From Firmicutes bacterium UBA5486 (GTDB lineage Bacteria; Bacillota; UBA4882; UBA10575), in assembly GCA_002427045.1 (NCBI GenBank), contig DIPO01000018.1, forward strand, positions 38,223-61,127: a stretch of 22,905 bases of DNA, read 5' to 3'. This document shows, one piece after another, positions 7,748 to 14,355 of the stretch. The number at the start of each line of letters is the position of its first letter. The stretch's first letter is position 1. The translations under genes were made by a program, and so were the position numbers. The notes beneath the pieces are model-generated. The model made no database searches. It was not told the DNA's origin and saw nothing but the letters and a program-made list of their open reading frames with translations.

Positions 7748-8830
7748 TTGAGTAAAGAATTAAAAGTTGGTTTTATTGGCTGCGGTGGGATTGCTGCTTC
7801 CAAACATTTATGCGCTTTGAGAAAAATTAAAGATGTAGAGTTGGTAAGTTTCTGCGATTTAGTTATTGAACGGGCTGAACAAGCTAAAGAAAAATTCGGC
7901 TCAGATCATGCTAAAACTTTTACTGATTACCGTAAGCTCTTGGAGGACCCTAGAATTGATGTGGTTCATATCTGCACTCCAAATCGTTCACACTCAGAAA
8001 TTACTGTAGCGGCTCTAGAAGCCGGGAAGCATGTAATGTGTGAAAAACCAATGGCAATAAACTCTATAGAAGCAAGAAAAATGTTAGAGGCTTCTAAACG
8101 TACCGGAAAAAAATTAACTATTGGTTATCAAAACCGTTTTCGACACGATTCCCGTTATTTACATGAACTTTGCGTCCGGGGTGAACTTGGAGAAATATAT
8201 TTTGCTAAAGCACATGCAATACGTCGCCGGGCCGTACCTACCTGGGGAGTCTTTTTAAACGAGTCTGAACAGGGAGGGGGACCCCTAATTGATATTGGCA
8301 CACATGCTCTAGATCTTACTTTATGGATGATGAATAATTATCAACCTAAATACGTTGTGGGGAGTACTTTTCATAAGTTAAGCAAGATAAAAAATGCGGC
8401 TAATGCTTGGGGGCCTTGGGATCCCGAGAAATTTACTGTCGAAGATTCGGCTTTTGGTTTTATCGTTATGGAAAATGGGGCAACCATTTTCCTTGAATCG
8501 AGCTGGGCACTTAATACTCTTGAAGAAGGTGAAGCCATGACTACACTCTGCGGAACAAAGGGTGGGGCAGATATGCGTGGCGGTTTAAGAATTAATGGAG
8601 AAAAACTTGGCAAGCTTTATACAACAGATGTAATGCTTGGGGGTAAGGGAGTTGCCTATTATGACAGCAAGCAAGAGGATCCTGCCGATTTAGAGGCACG
8701 AATGTGGATTGATTGTATTCTTAATGATACAGAACCATTAGTAAAACCAGAAGAGGCTTTAGTTGTTACAGAAATTTTAGAAGCGATATATAAATCAGCA
8801 AAAACTGGTACCGAAGTTCGTTTTGATTAA
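7748..8830 (+). CDS. Gfo/Idh/MocA-family NAD(P)-dependent oxidoreductase
   Basis: A 360-residue protein that oxidises or reduces a hydroxyl of a sugar or cyclitol. The Rossmann motif GFIGCGGIA is at residues 8-16, the EKP signature has its Lys at 100, and the conserved GGPLIDIGTHALDL block supplies Asp182 and His186. These three are the usual catalytic residues. The TTG start at 7748 is preferred because GGGAGG ends 7 bases upstream. A longer frame from 7697 would place that site inside the gene. Next on the strand is a TIM-barrel sugar isomerase, a frequent partner of this family in inositol, keto-sugar and glycoside catabolism. The 305-base gap with its own promoter argues against a single tight operon. 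The substrate cannot be assigned. Confidence 0.9.
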   Translation: MSKELKVGFIGCGGIAASKHLCALRKIKDVELVSFCDLVIERAEQAKEKFGSDHAKTFTDYRKLLEDPRIDVVHICTPNRSHSEITVAALEAGKHVMCEKPMAINSIEARKMLEASKRTGKKLTIGYQNRFRHDSRYLHELCVRGELGEIYFAKAHAIRRRAVPTWGVFLNESEQGGGPLIDIGTHALDLTLWMMNNYQPKYVVGSTFHKLSKIKNAANAWGPWDPEKFTVEDSAFGFIVMENGATIFLESSWALNTLEEGEAMTTLCGTKGGADMRGGLRINGEKLGKLYTTDVMLGGKGVAYYDSKQEDPADLEARMWIDCILNDTEPLVKPEEALVVTEILEAIYKSAKTGTEVRFD

Positions 8831-8859
8831 TACCTTTAAGAAATAAATATTAAATCAAT

Positions 8860-8877
8860 CAATTATACAATTCCTTA
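8860..8877 (-). repeat. Solo MITE-like end
   Basis: CAATTATACAATTCCTTA is the inverted form of the consensus end. Its partner is not visible: the nearest opposite end (9049) faces the wrong way. It lies in the 305-base gap 8831-9135, which also holds a promoter, a cre-like palindrome and another solo end. Confidence 0.4.
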
Positions 8878-8953
8878 ATCTATATAAAGCGGCGTAAGAA
8901 AGAGGGATAGGTTGTAATAACTTGGTTCCAAAAAATATTAATGAATAAATCGA

Positions 8954-8982
8954 TTACCACTTTTGGACAATTATGTTATAAT
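8954..8982 (+). promoter_or_regulatory. Promoter of the sugar isomerase gene
   Basis: TTACCA, a 17-base spacer and a perfect TATAAT, with TG one base before the hexamer (extended -10). This implies a leader of about 145 bases and transcription separate from the upstream oxidoreductase. Confidence 0.6.
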
Positions 8983-9017
8983 AATTGAAGTGTAATTCTA
9001 AAGAAAAAGTATCACAA

Positions 9018-9029
9018 TTAAGCGCTTGA
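9018..9029 (+). promoter_or_regulatory. Possible cre or LacI-family operator
   Basis: TTAAGCGCTTGA contains the palindrome AAGCGCTT with a central CG, close to Bacillus-type cre sites and other LacI-family operators. It lies about 35 bases after the -10 at 8977, a roadblock position. It differs from the AACGTTTGC sites, so a different regulator such as CcpA is possible. Confidence 0.35.
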
Positions 9030-9048
9030 CTCAACTTGACTTAAATCT

Positions 9049-9066
9049 GAGGGAATTGTCTAATGC
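9049..9066 (+). repeat. Solo MITE-like end
   Basis: GAGGGAATTGTCTAATGC is a clear left-type end, with no matching right end before the gene at 9136. Confidence 0.45.
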
Positions 9067-9135
9067 AATTCATAATAAACTTATTTTAATTTAAGATTTT
9101 TATTATACAAAGATTTACAGAGGGAGGAATAATCA

Positions 9136-10062
9136 TTGAAAATTGGTTTTCTAACTGGATGTTTAAATCTGCCTTTGGAAGAAATTATGGAGTTTGCTTC
9201 TGCCACTGGCTTTCAGACACTAGAAGTTTCTGCCTGGCCAGTAATAAACATCCGAGATTATTCAGGTAGTACGATTGATGTTACTAGTATGGATCAGAAA
9301 AAGGCTGAAGAAATTAACAATCTTCTCCAAAAGCATGGATTATCAATATCTTCTCTTGCTTATTATGATAACAATCTCCATCATGACCTTAAGATCAGAG
9401 AAAGATATTTACAACATCTTTACAAGGTAATAGATGCAGCCCATCTTTTAGGAGTGGAACTAGTTGGGACTTTTGCTGGCCGTGATCAAACCAAGACAAT
9501 TGCTGCTAATATGGATGAATTTGAAAAAATATTTACACCGCTATTATCCTATGCTGAAAGTAAAAATGTAAAAATTATGATTGAAAACTGTCCGATGCCA
9601 GGATGGAATCGTGATGGATGTGCTGGTACCATCTCTTATTCACCTGAGCAGTGGCGTGAAATGTTTCAAAGAGTTCCCAGTAAGAATTTTGGCTTAAATT
9701 TAGATCCTTCCCACCTTTACTGGTTAGGGATTGACTATCTACGAGTTGTTTCGGACTTCAAGGACAGAATCTTCCATGTACATGCTAAAGATGCTATAAT
9801 AATTAAAGATAAGATGTATGAGTATGGAATCTTTGGTAAACAGCTTAATCGAAAAAGTGAATGGGATATTGGTTGGTGGGCTTACCGGATGCCAGGGCGA
9901 GGCGAAATTGATTGGACTAAATTTATTAATGCTTTAAAAGAGAATGGTTATGATGGTGTAATCAGCATTGAACATGAGGATCCAGAATATGAAGGTACAG
10001 TAGAAAAGGTGAAAGAAGGTTTAAAACTAGGATATCAGTTTTTATCCAAGGAAATTGCGTAA
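9136..10062 (+). CDS. Sugar phosphate isomerase/epimerase, AP endonuclease 2-like TIM barrel
   Basis: A 308-residue xylose-isomerase-like TIM barrel (AP_endonuc_2 superfamily). Metal-binding and catalytic positions are visible: Glu150 (IMIENC), Asp190 and His193 (DPSH), His214/His216 (HVHAKD) and Glu279 (ISIEHED). The family includes IolE, hydroxypyruvate isomerase, ketose 3-epimerases and 3-keto-glycoside processing enzymes. Sequence alone does not choose between them. The TTG start is set by GAGGGAGGAATAATCA directly upstream and gives the expected first strand KIGFLTGC. It lies next to a Gfo/Idh oxidoreductase, a common functional pair. It has its own promoter and a downstream hairpin, so it is probably monocistronic. 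Confidence 0.88.
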   Translation: MKIGFLTGCLNLPLEEIMEFASATGFQTLEVSAWPVINIRDYSGSTIDVTSMDQKKAEEINNLLQKHGLSISSLAYYDNNLHHDLKIRERYLQHLYKVIDAAHLLGVELVGTFAGRDQTKTIAANMDEFEKIFTPLLSYAESKNVKIMIENCPMPGWNRDGCAGTISYSPEQWREMFQRVPSKNFGLNLDPSHLYWLGIDYLRVVSDFKDRIFHVHAKDAIIIKDKMYEYGIFGKQLNRKSEWDIGWWAYRMPGRGEIDWTKFINALKENGYDGVISIEHEDPEYEGTVEKVKEGLKLGYQFLSKEIA

Positions 10063-10157
10063 CTATCTTAAAGTAATATTTAAATAATTATGCATTTAAT
10101 TTACTAGTCTGTAATGTTTTAACTGATAATTATTTTAAAACACGATAAGGAACTATT

Positions 10158-10186
10158 ACAGCCGCCGACAAATGGGCGGCTGTTTG
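10158..10186 (+). terminator. Terminator after the sugar isomerase gene
   Basis: A 9-bp stem (ACAGCCGCC with GGCGGCTGT) around an 8-base loop, followed by TTGTTAG, a weak U-tract. It lies 95 bases after the stop. The gap 10063-10370 otherwise contains one MITE-like element and the regulator's ribosome site. Confidence 0.6.
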
Positions 10187-10240
10187 TTAGGAAATTAATA
10201 TCTTACATATAAAGAAAAAGATGCAAGTTTTGCATAGATT

Positions 10241-10338
10241 AAGGAATTGCATAATTCAATAGACAATTACTTCGAATAAATGATAAGCATTATATATTGT
10301 GGTCTAATATACGATTAAGGTAATATGCAATTTCCTCA
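10241..10338 (+). repeat. MITE-like element, internally deleted
   Basis: It begins AAGGAATTGCATAATTCAA, almost identical to the start of the element at 13261, and ends AATATGCAATTTCCTCA. After the left end the sequence jumps to the homologue of 13420-13497 (AGACAATTACTTCGAATAA; TATATTGTGGTCTAAT), so about 140 central bases are missing compared with that element. Confidence 0.65.
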
Positions 10339-10370
10339 GATAAACGTATATATAAAGTTGGTGAAAGTAT

Positions 10371-11384
10371 TTGAGAGTTACGATTAATGACATTGCTAAA
10401 AAAGCAAAGGTTTCTCCTTCTACAGTTTCCAGAGTAATTGCAGACAACCCGAGAATAAGTAAGGCTACTAAGGAAAAAGTAACAAAAATTATGAAAGAAA
10501 TGGATTATCATCCAAACATGATAGCACGTTCCTTAGTTAACCGTTCGACAAAAATTATAGGGGTGATTATTCCAGGAATGGCTGAACACTCTTTTCAACA
10601 TCCTTTTTTTCCTGAGTTGTTAGGTGGAATAGGCTCGAGGGCTTATGAAAAAGGGTATAAGATTTTGTTATCCAATGTTTCGACTGTTGATGAGGAAAAA
10701 CAGGCGCTTAAAGAGTTGACATTAGGAGGAATAACCGAAGGGATTATTCTTGTTACCTCTAGAGCTCAAGACCGTACAATTAATGAGCTGATTAAAACAA
10801 AGTTTCCATTTGTGGTAATTGGGAGGTCGGAGAACCCTTATGTTAATTGGGTTGACAATGATAATTATTTAATCGGATACGAGTTGGCGGAGCATTTTAT
10901 TAAACAGGGTCATAAAAAGATTGCTTTTTTAGGTTTTTCTCCTGGATACATGGTGACAAAGGATCGTGTAAAAGGATATAAAAAAGCACTTCAGGATTAT
11001 GGATTACCTGTAGAGGAAGGTTTAATTATTGAAAGTAAGTTTATTGCTGATAATGGATATGACCTAATGAAGAGGTTGCTCGATCAGGGAGAAGTACCGA
11101 CGGGGGTTATTGCTTGTGATGATTTACTTGCTTTTGGTGCAATAAAAGCCATAACTGATCGAGGGCTTAGGGTTCCGGAGGATATAGCAGTAGCTGGAAT
11201 TAATAATGTTCCTTTGGCTGATTATCATAATCCACCCCTTACCTCAGTAAAGATTAATGCTTTCTCATTAGGAACCAAAGCTTTTGAAATGCTCCAGACC
11301 ATAATAGAGAGTGAGATTAAAAGTTTTAATAGAGCCACTATACCTGCGGAATTAGTGATTAGGGGTTCAAGTCTGAGAAGTTGA
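10371..11384 (+). CDS. LacI/GalR-family transcriptional regulator
   Basis: A 337-residue repressor-type protein. Residues 1-50 form the LacI helix-turn-helix with hinge (INDIAKKAKVSPSTVSRV, then NPRISKATKEKV and YHPNMIARSL). Residues about 60-337 are the periplasmic-binding-protein-like effector domain, including GVIACDDLLAFGAI and DIAVAGINN. The TTG start follows GGTGAAAGTA and gives the usual opening V-T-I-x-D-I-A. It lies 78 bases before the neopullulanase gene and is probably co-transcribed with it. Identical AACGTTTGCACAAT sites after the promoters at 7328 and 13574 are its likely targets, making it a local regulator of both flanks. A maltodextrin-type effector is inferred from the neighbours. 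Confidence 0.92.
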   Translation: MRVTINDIAKKAKVSPSTVSRVIADNPRISKATKEKVTKIMKEMDYHPNMIARSLVNRSTKIIGVIIPGMAEHSFQHPFFPELLGGIGSRAYEKGYKILLSNVSTVDEEKQALKELTLGGITEGIILVTSRAQDRTINELIKTKFPFVVIGRSENPYVNWVDNDNYLIGYELAEHFIKQGHKKIAFLGFSPGYMVTKDRVKGYKKALQDYGLPVEEGLIIESKFIADNGYDLMKRLLDQGEVPTGVIACDDLLAFGAIKAITDRGLRVPEDIAVAGINNVPLADYHNPPLTSVKINAFSLGTKAFEMLQTIIESEIKSFNRATIPAELVIRGSSLRS

Positions 11385-11462
11385 ACTTTAGTAATGTAAA
11401 AATATTTGTTGCTGTATGATGAATACGCTGTTAAAAAAATAATAGGAAGAGAGGTAATATTA

Positions 11463-13202
11463 ATGTTTAAAGAAGCGATTGAACATTACACAAATTCCAT
11501 TCATATTTATGCTGTAGATGAGCAAACACTAACTGTTCGTTTAAAAGCTAAAAAAGGGGATCTCAAGGAGTGTATTTTTTTCTATGGAAATAGGGTATCC
11601 CCGGTTGATCCAGTTCCAATGAGTGGTGTTCCTATGATTCTGGTGGCTTCTGATTTTCTTTTTGATTATTTTGAGGTAGAGTTAACCGTAGAATACAATC
11701 GGATCTGTTATTCCTTTTGGCTTAATGATGGTCTGGAGAGTATTTATTATTATAGTAATGAGTTTCATAACAGCCTACCTTTGGATCGGAATGAATATTA
11801 TCAATTTCCCTATTTAAGGCGGGAAGAGATTTATAATGCTCCGGAATGGGCTGAAAAAGCGGTAATTTATCAAATATTTCCGGATAGTTTTGCTACAGGA
11901 AAACATCAACTTATTGCCGACCAAACTGTATACCGTAATCATTTAGAAGGAGAAAGCCACGGAAGATGTGGAGGTAATTTACAGGGGATCATTGACAATC
12001 TTCCTTACCTTTCAGAATTGGGGATAAATTGCCTCTATTTAACACCTATTTTTACTGCTAATAGTTATCATAAATATGATACGGGTGATTACTTTACCAT
12101 TGACCCTTGTTTTGGTGATACAGAGACTTTAAAAGAACTGGTTAATAAAGCTCATGAACGTGGAATCAAAGTAATTTTAGATGGTGTCTTTAATCACTGT
12201 GGCCCAGATTTCTTTGCCTTCCGGGATGTCTTAGCTAAGGGAGAAAAATCTCAGTATAAAGACTGGTTTTACCATCTTGAATTTCCGGTTTGTTTTGAAG
12301 ATCCTCCAAATTATGAATGTTTTGCTTATGTAAAAGAGATGCCAAAATTAAATACGGGCAATCCGGAGGTAAGGGATTATTTCCTTAAAGTTGGTACATA
12401 CTGGATAAAGGAGACCAATATTGATGGATGGCGACTAGATGTTGCCAATGAGGTGGACCATTATTTTTGGAAGTGTTTTCGTCAGGCAGTTAAAGCAGTT
12501 AAACCAGAAGTTATTTTAATTGGGGAGATCTGGGGGGATGCCCAGACCTGGCTAATGGGGGATGAATTCGATTCAACAATGAATTATAGGTTTACTAACC
12601 TTTGCTGCGAATTTTTTGCTGAAAGAAAGATTGGTGTTTATGAGTTTGATGCTAAATTCAATCATCTATTAATGCGTTATCCCAGACCAATAACTAATTT
12701 ACAAATGAATTTATTAGATAGTCATGATGTACCTCGTTTTTTATCTAAATGTCATGGAGATATTAGGCGGTTTAAATTAGCAATATTATTTCAGATGATG
12801 GTTCCGGGGATTCCGTCTATTTTTTATGGTGATGAGATTGGGCTTACTGGTATTAAGGAGACAGATTATCGGCAACCGATGAACTGGGAACTAATCGGTG
12901 GAAAGTTATTTTCCTATTATAAAAAAGTTATTTCTCTGCGGACTCGATTTGCAAAACCGATGACTGGTAAGTTTAGTAGTTTCCTTAAAGATCAAGCTAA
13001 AGATGTTTATGGTTTTATTCGGGAAAAGGATGATGAAAAAATATATGTCCTATTAAATAATAGTGAGCACCAGCGTACAGTGGAGTTTAAGGTGGAAGGT
13101 AAAGAAAGACTAACTGATCTTTTAAATAATAAAGAATATATCCTTAACAATTCTACTCTTAAGCTAAAGCTTCCGCCGATCAGCGGAGTGGTTCTATATT
13201 AA
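11463..13202 (+). CDS. GH13 neopullulanase/cyclomaltodextrinase-type alpha-glycosidase
   Basis: A 579-residue GH13 enzyme of subfamily 20 type (neopullulanase, cyclomaltodextrinase, maltogenic amylase). An N-terminal CBM34-like domain (about 1-120) precedes the catalytic barrel, which begins at KAVIYQIFPDSFA. The catalytic triad is intact: Asp326 (GWRLDVANEVDH), Glu355 (LIGEIWG) and Asp422 (DSHDVPRF). MPKLN, the fifth conserved region typical of this subfamily, and DGVFNHCG are also present. There is no signal peptide, so it should hydrolyse imported or stored maltodextrins, cyclodextrins or pullulan-type oligomers in the cytoplasm. The ATG at 11463 is preferred over an upstream TTG because GAGAGG lies 8 bases before it and the family N-terminus (MFKEAIEH) starts there. 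Subfamily is secure; exact specificity is not. Confidence 0.93.
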   Translation: MFKEAIEHYTNSIHIYAVDEQTLTVRLKAKKGDLKECIFFYGNRVSPVDPVPMSGVPMILVASDFLFDYFEVELTVEYNRICYSFWLNDGLESIYYYSNEFHNSLPLDRNEYYQFPYLRREEIYNAPEWAEKAVIYQIFPDSFATGKHQLIADQTVYRNHLEGESHGRCGGNLQGIIDNLPYLSELGINCLYLTPIFTANSYHKYDTGDYFTIDPCFGDTETLKELVNKAHERGIKVILDGVFNHCGPDFFAFRDVLAKGEKSQYKDWFYHLEFPVCFEDPPNYECFAYVKEMPKLNTGNPEVRDYFLKVGTYWIKETNIDGWRLDVANEVDHYFWKCFRQAVKAVKPEVILIGEIWGDAQTWLMGDEFDSTMNYRFTNLCCEFFAERKIGVYEFDAKFNHLLMRYPRPITNLQMNLLDSHDVPRFLSKCHGDIRRFKLAILFQMMVPGIPSIFYGDEIGLTGIKETDYRQPMNWELIGGKLFSYYKKVISLRTRFAKPMTGKFSSFLKDQAKDVYGFIREKDDEKIYVLLNNSEHQRTVEFKVEGKERLTDLLNNKEYILNNSTLKLKLPPISGVVLY

Positions 13203-13260
13203 AAAAGTTCTTTAAGTGAATTCTCTTAAGCAAAAAGATCTTATATTCGTTATTTGAGTT

Positions 13261-13497
13261 AAGGAATTGCATAATTCAAATATTTAAGAAAACGCAATCG
13301 CAAGCTTTCACGATTTTCCCTGGTGGCTATTGATGTCACGAATTCAGATTAATATATTGATAATCCCGCTAGGAATTGTCTAACAATACATTATGATTGA
13401 AGGGGTTTCTTTGTAAATTAGACAAACCCCTCGAATAATAGCCAAACACTATACATTGTGGTTGAATGGATGCCAAAGGTAATTATGCAATTCCCCT
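13261..13497 (+). repeat. MITE-like element, fullest copy
   Basis: A 237-base element starting AAGGAATTGCATAATTC and ending AATTATGCAATTCCCCT, so the ends are inverted repeats. A second, smaller pair of ends is nested inside (AGGAATTGTCTAACAAT at 13371 and TTAGACAAACCCCTC near 13418), with the hairpin-forming AGGGGTTT...AAACCCCT between. It has no reading frame. Segments of it align to the elements at 7458 and 10241. It opens the gene-free stretch 13203-14355, which also holds a promoter, an operator and two pseudogenes. Confidence 0.7.
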
Positions 13498-13517
13498 AAG
13501 TGGTCAAAAAAGTTATA

Positions 13518-13584
13518 AAAAGAGTCAAATACTCCTAATAAGCTGGCAATTTACAGTTTTGTTATGAAAGTAGTTGACTCTTTT
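13518..13584. repeat. Inverted repeat overlapping the -35
   Basis: AAAAGAGTCAA (13518-13528) is the exact inverse complement of TTGACTCTTTT (13574-13584), 45 bases apart. The right arm contains the -35 hexamer TTGACT. It could be a second regulator's paired site or chance in AT-rich DNA. Confidence 0.4.
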
Positions 13585-13602
13585 CCATATATAGGGTAGA
13601 AT
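13574..13602 (+). promoter_or_regulatory. Promoter of the maltodextrin operon
   Basis: TTGACT, a 17-base spacer and TAGAAT (5/6 matches each), the best promoter in the region. It lies 195 bases before the first pseudogene and about 750 before the maltosyltransferase, so it probably once drove the importer genes and now drives the enzymes through a long leader. Confidence 0.7.
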
Positions 13603-13609
13603 AGTATTG

Positions 13610-13625
13610 CTAACGTTTGCACAAT
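13610..13625 (+). promoter_or_regulatory. LacI-type operator 2
   Basis: CTAACGTTTGCACAAT, whose last 14 bases are identical to operator 1 at 7370-7385. The centre of the AACGTT core is about 12 bases after the -10, at or just past the transcription start, where a repressor would block initiation. Confidence 0.65.
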
Positions 13626-13796
13626 AAGATGATTAATTTCATTAAAAGGTGCATTCTCTTCTGGGTTTAATGAATGAAATTTTGCTTATATAACGAATTA
13701 TTTATTATTTACGGTTATATATTTTTTGTTGTAGGGATGTAATAACTCCGATTACCTATTTTTAGACCATAAAAGCCCAAAAAAAGAAGCAATTTA

Positions 13797-14027
13797 ATGA
13801 AAAGGTTTGCATTAATAGTTCTTTTGTTTACTGATTGCTTTATTGATGGTCAACTGTTTTGCATCTGAAGAAGGAAAAGTATTAATCTTCCGGAGATAAA
13901 TACTCTCTGGCTAGCTTGGCTAATGTGATTGAGTTAGTTTTAAAATGGTAAACTTACTTCATTAAAAGCAATGGATGTTGCAGTTGGTTAAATTAAAACG
14001 CTATACAAAGCAGAAAAAGTAAGTTAA
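13797..14027 (+). pseudogene. Remnant of a sugar ABC transporter substrate-binding protein
   Basis: It starts MKRFALIVLLFT, a signal peptide, then a frameshift near 13840 moves to the frame reading MVNCFASEEGKVLIF, similar to the mature start of maltose-binding proteins (EEGKLVIW). A stop follows at about 13899. From 13901 the text reads SLASLANVIELVLKW, and after another shift NGKLTSLKAMDVAVG, an in-frame stop, then IKTLYKAEKVS and a final TAA. That resembles the C-terminal helices of sugar-binding proteins (L-x-G-K-x-(T/S)-x-x-x-A-(M/L)-D-x-A). So both ends of the gene survive and about 1 kb between them is gone. It sits directly downstream of the promoter and operator at 13574. The call rests on short segments and is inference from pattern, strengthened by the permease remnant that follows. 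Confidence 0.65.
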
Positions 14028-14035
14028 CCCTCCTT

Positions 14036-14071
14036 GCTTGATGGTGTCGGGGAGTTTCGACACCATCAAGC
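14036..14071 (+). terminator. Strong hairpin without a U-tract
   Basis: A perfect 14-bp stem (GCTTGATGGTGTCG with CGACACCATCAAGC) with an 8-base loop, nine bases after the binding-protein remnant. No T run follows, so it should not stop transcription fully. Hairpins at this point between a binding-protein gene and permease genes commonly stabilise the upstream mRNA or attenuate read-through. Confidence 0.65.
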
Positions 14072-14124
14072 TTAAATTATCATATAAAATACGAATAGCA
14101 GTTAATTTTTTAGAGTTAAATTAA

Positions 14125-14313
14125 AAGCTGAACGGTGATACTTATACCTTGGTAGTTGGTTTACAAACTTTTATTATCGGAACAATAAAGCAAAGGTGGG
14201 GAAGTTTTTCAGCAGCAATTATAGGAATAATATCTGTAGAGGTTTATTTTCTGGTTGTACTAAAAATAATTGGTAATAGGTTTAACAAGTTGTGCGGTAA
14301 AAAATTAAAGTAA
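14125..14313 (+). pseudogene. 3' end of a MalG-type ABC permease gene
   Basis: 62 in-frame codons up to a TAA, with stops and no start upstream. The text GDTYTLVVGLQTFI, then QRWGSFSAAIIG and a hydrophobic helix (VYFLVVLKIIG), matches the C-terminal end of carbohydrate ABC permeases: the y-T-L-x-V-G-L-x-x-F stretch, the W-G-x-x-x-A-A turn and the last membrane helix. The final residues (NRFNKLCGKKLK) replace the usual G-x-x-x-G-A-x-K-G tail and may be altered by decay. The 5' part of this gene and the whole partner permease are missing. It could conceivably be translated only as a fusion, for which there is no evidence. Confidence 0.72.
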
Positions 14314-14336
14314 AACTACGATCTAAACTACGATCT
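14313..14336 (+). repeat. 12-base tandem duplication
   Basis: AAACTACGATCT occurs twice in direct succession between the permease remnant and the ribosome site of the maltosyltransferase. It could be a scar of the rearrangement that removed the transporter genes. Confidence 0.85.
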
Positions 14337-14355
14337 ATTGATCTATGGAGGACAA

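Noticed and set aside
10241..13497. CRISPR array
   Set aside because: Repeat copies are far apart, of variable length and have no regular spacers. No cas genes are present.
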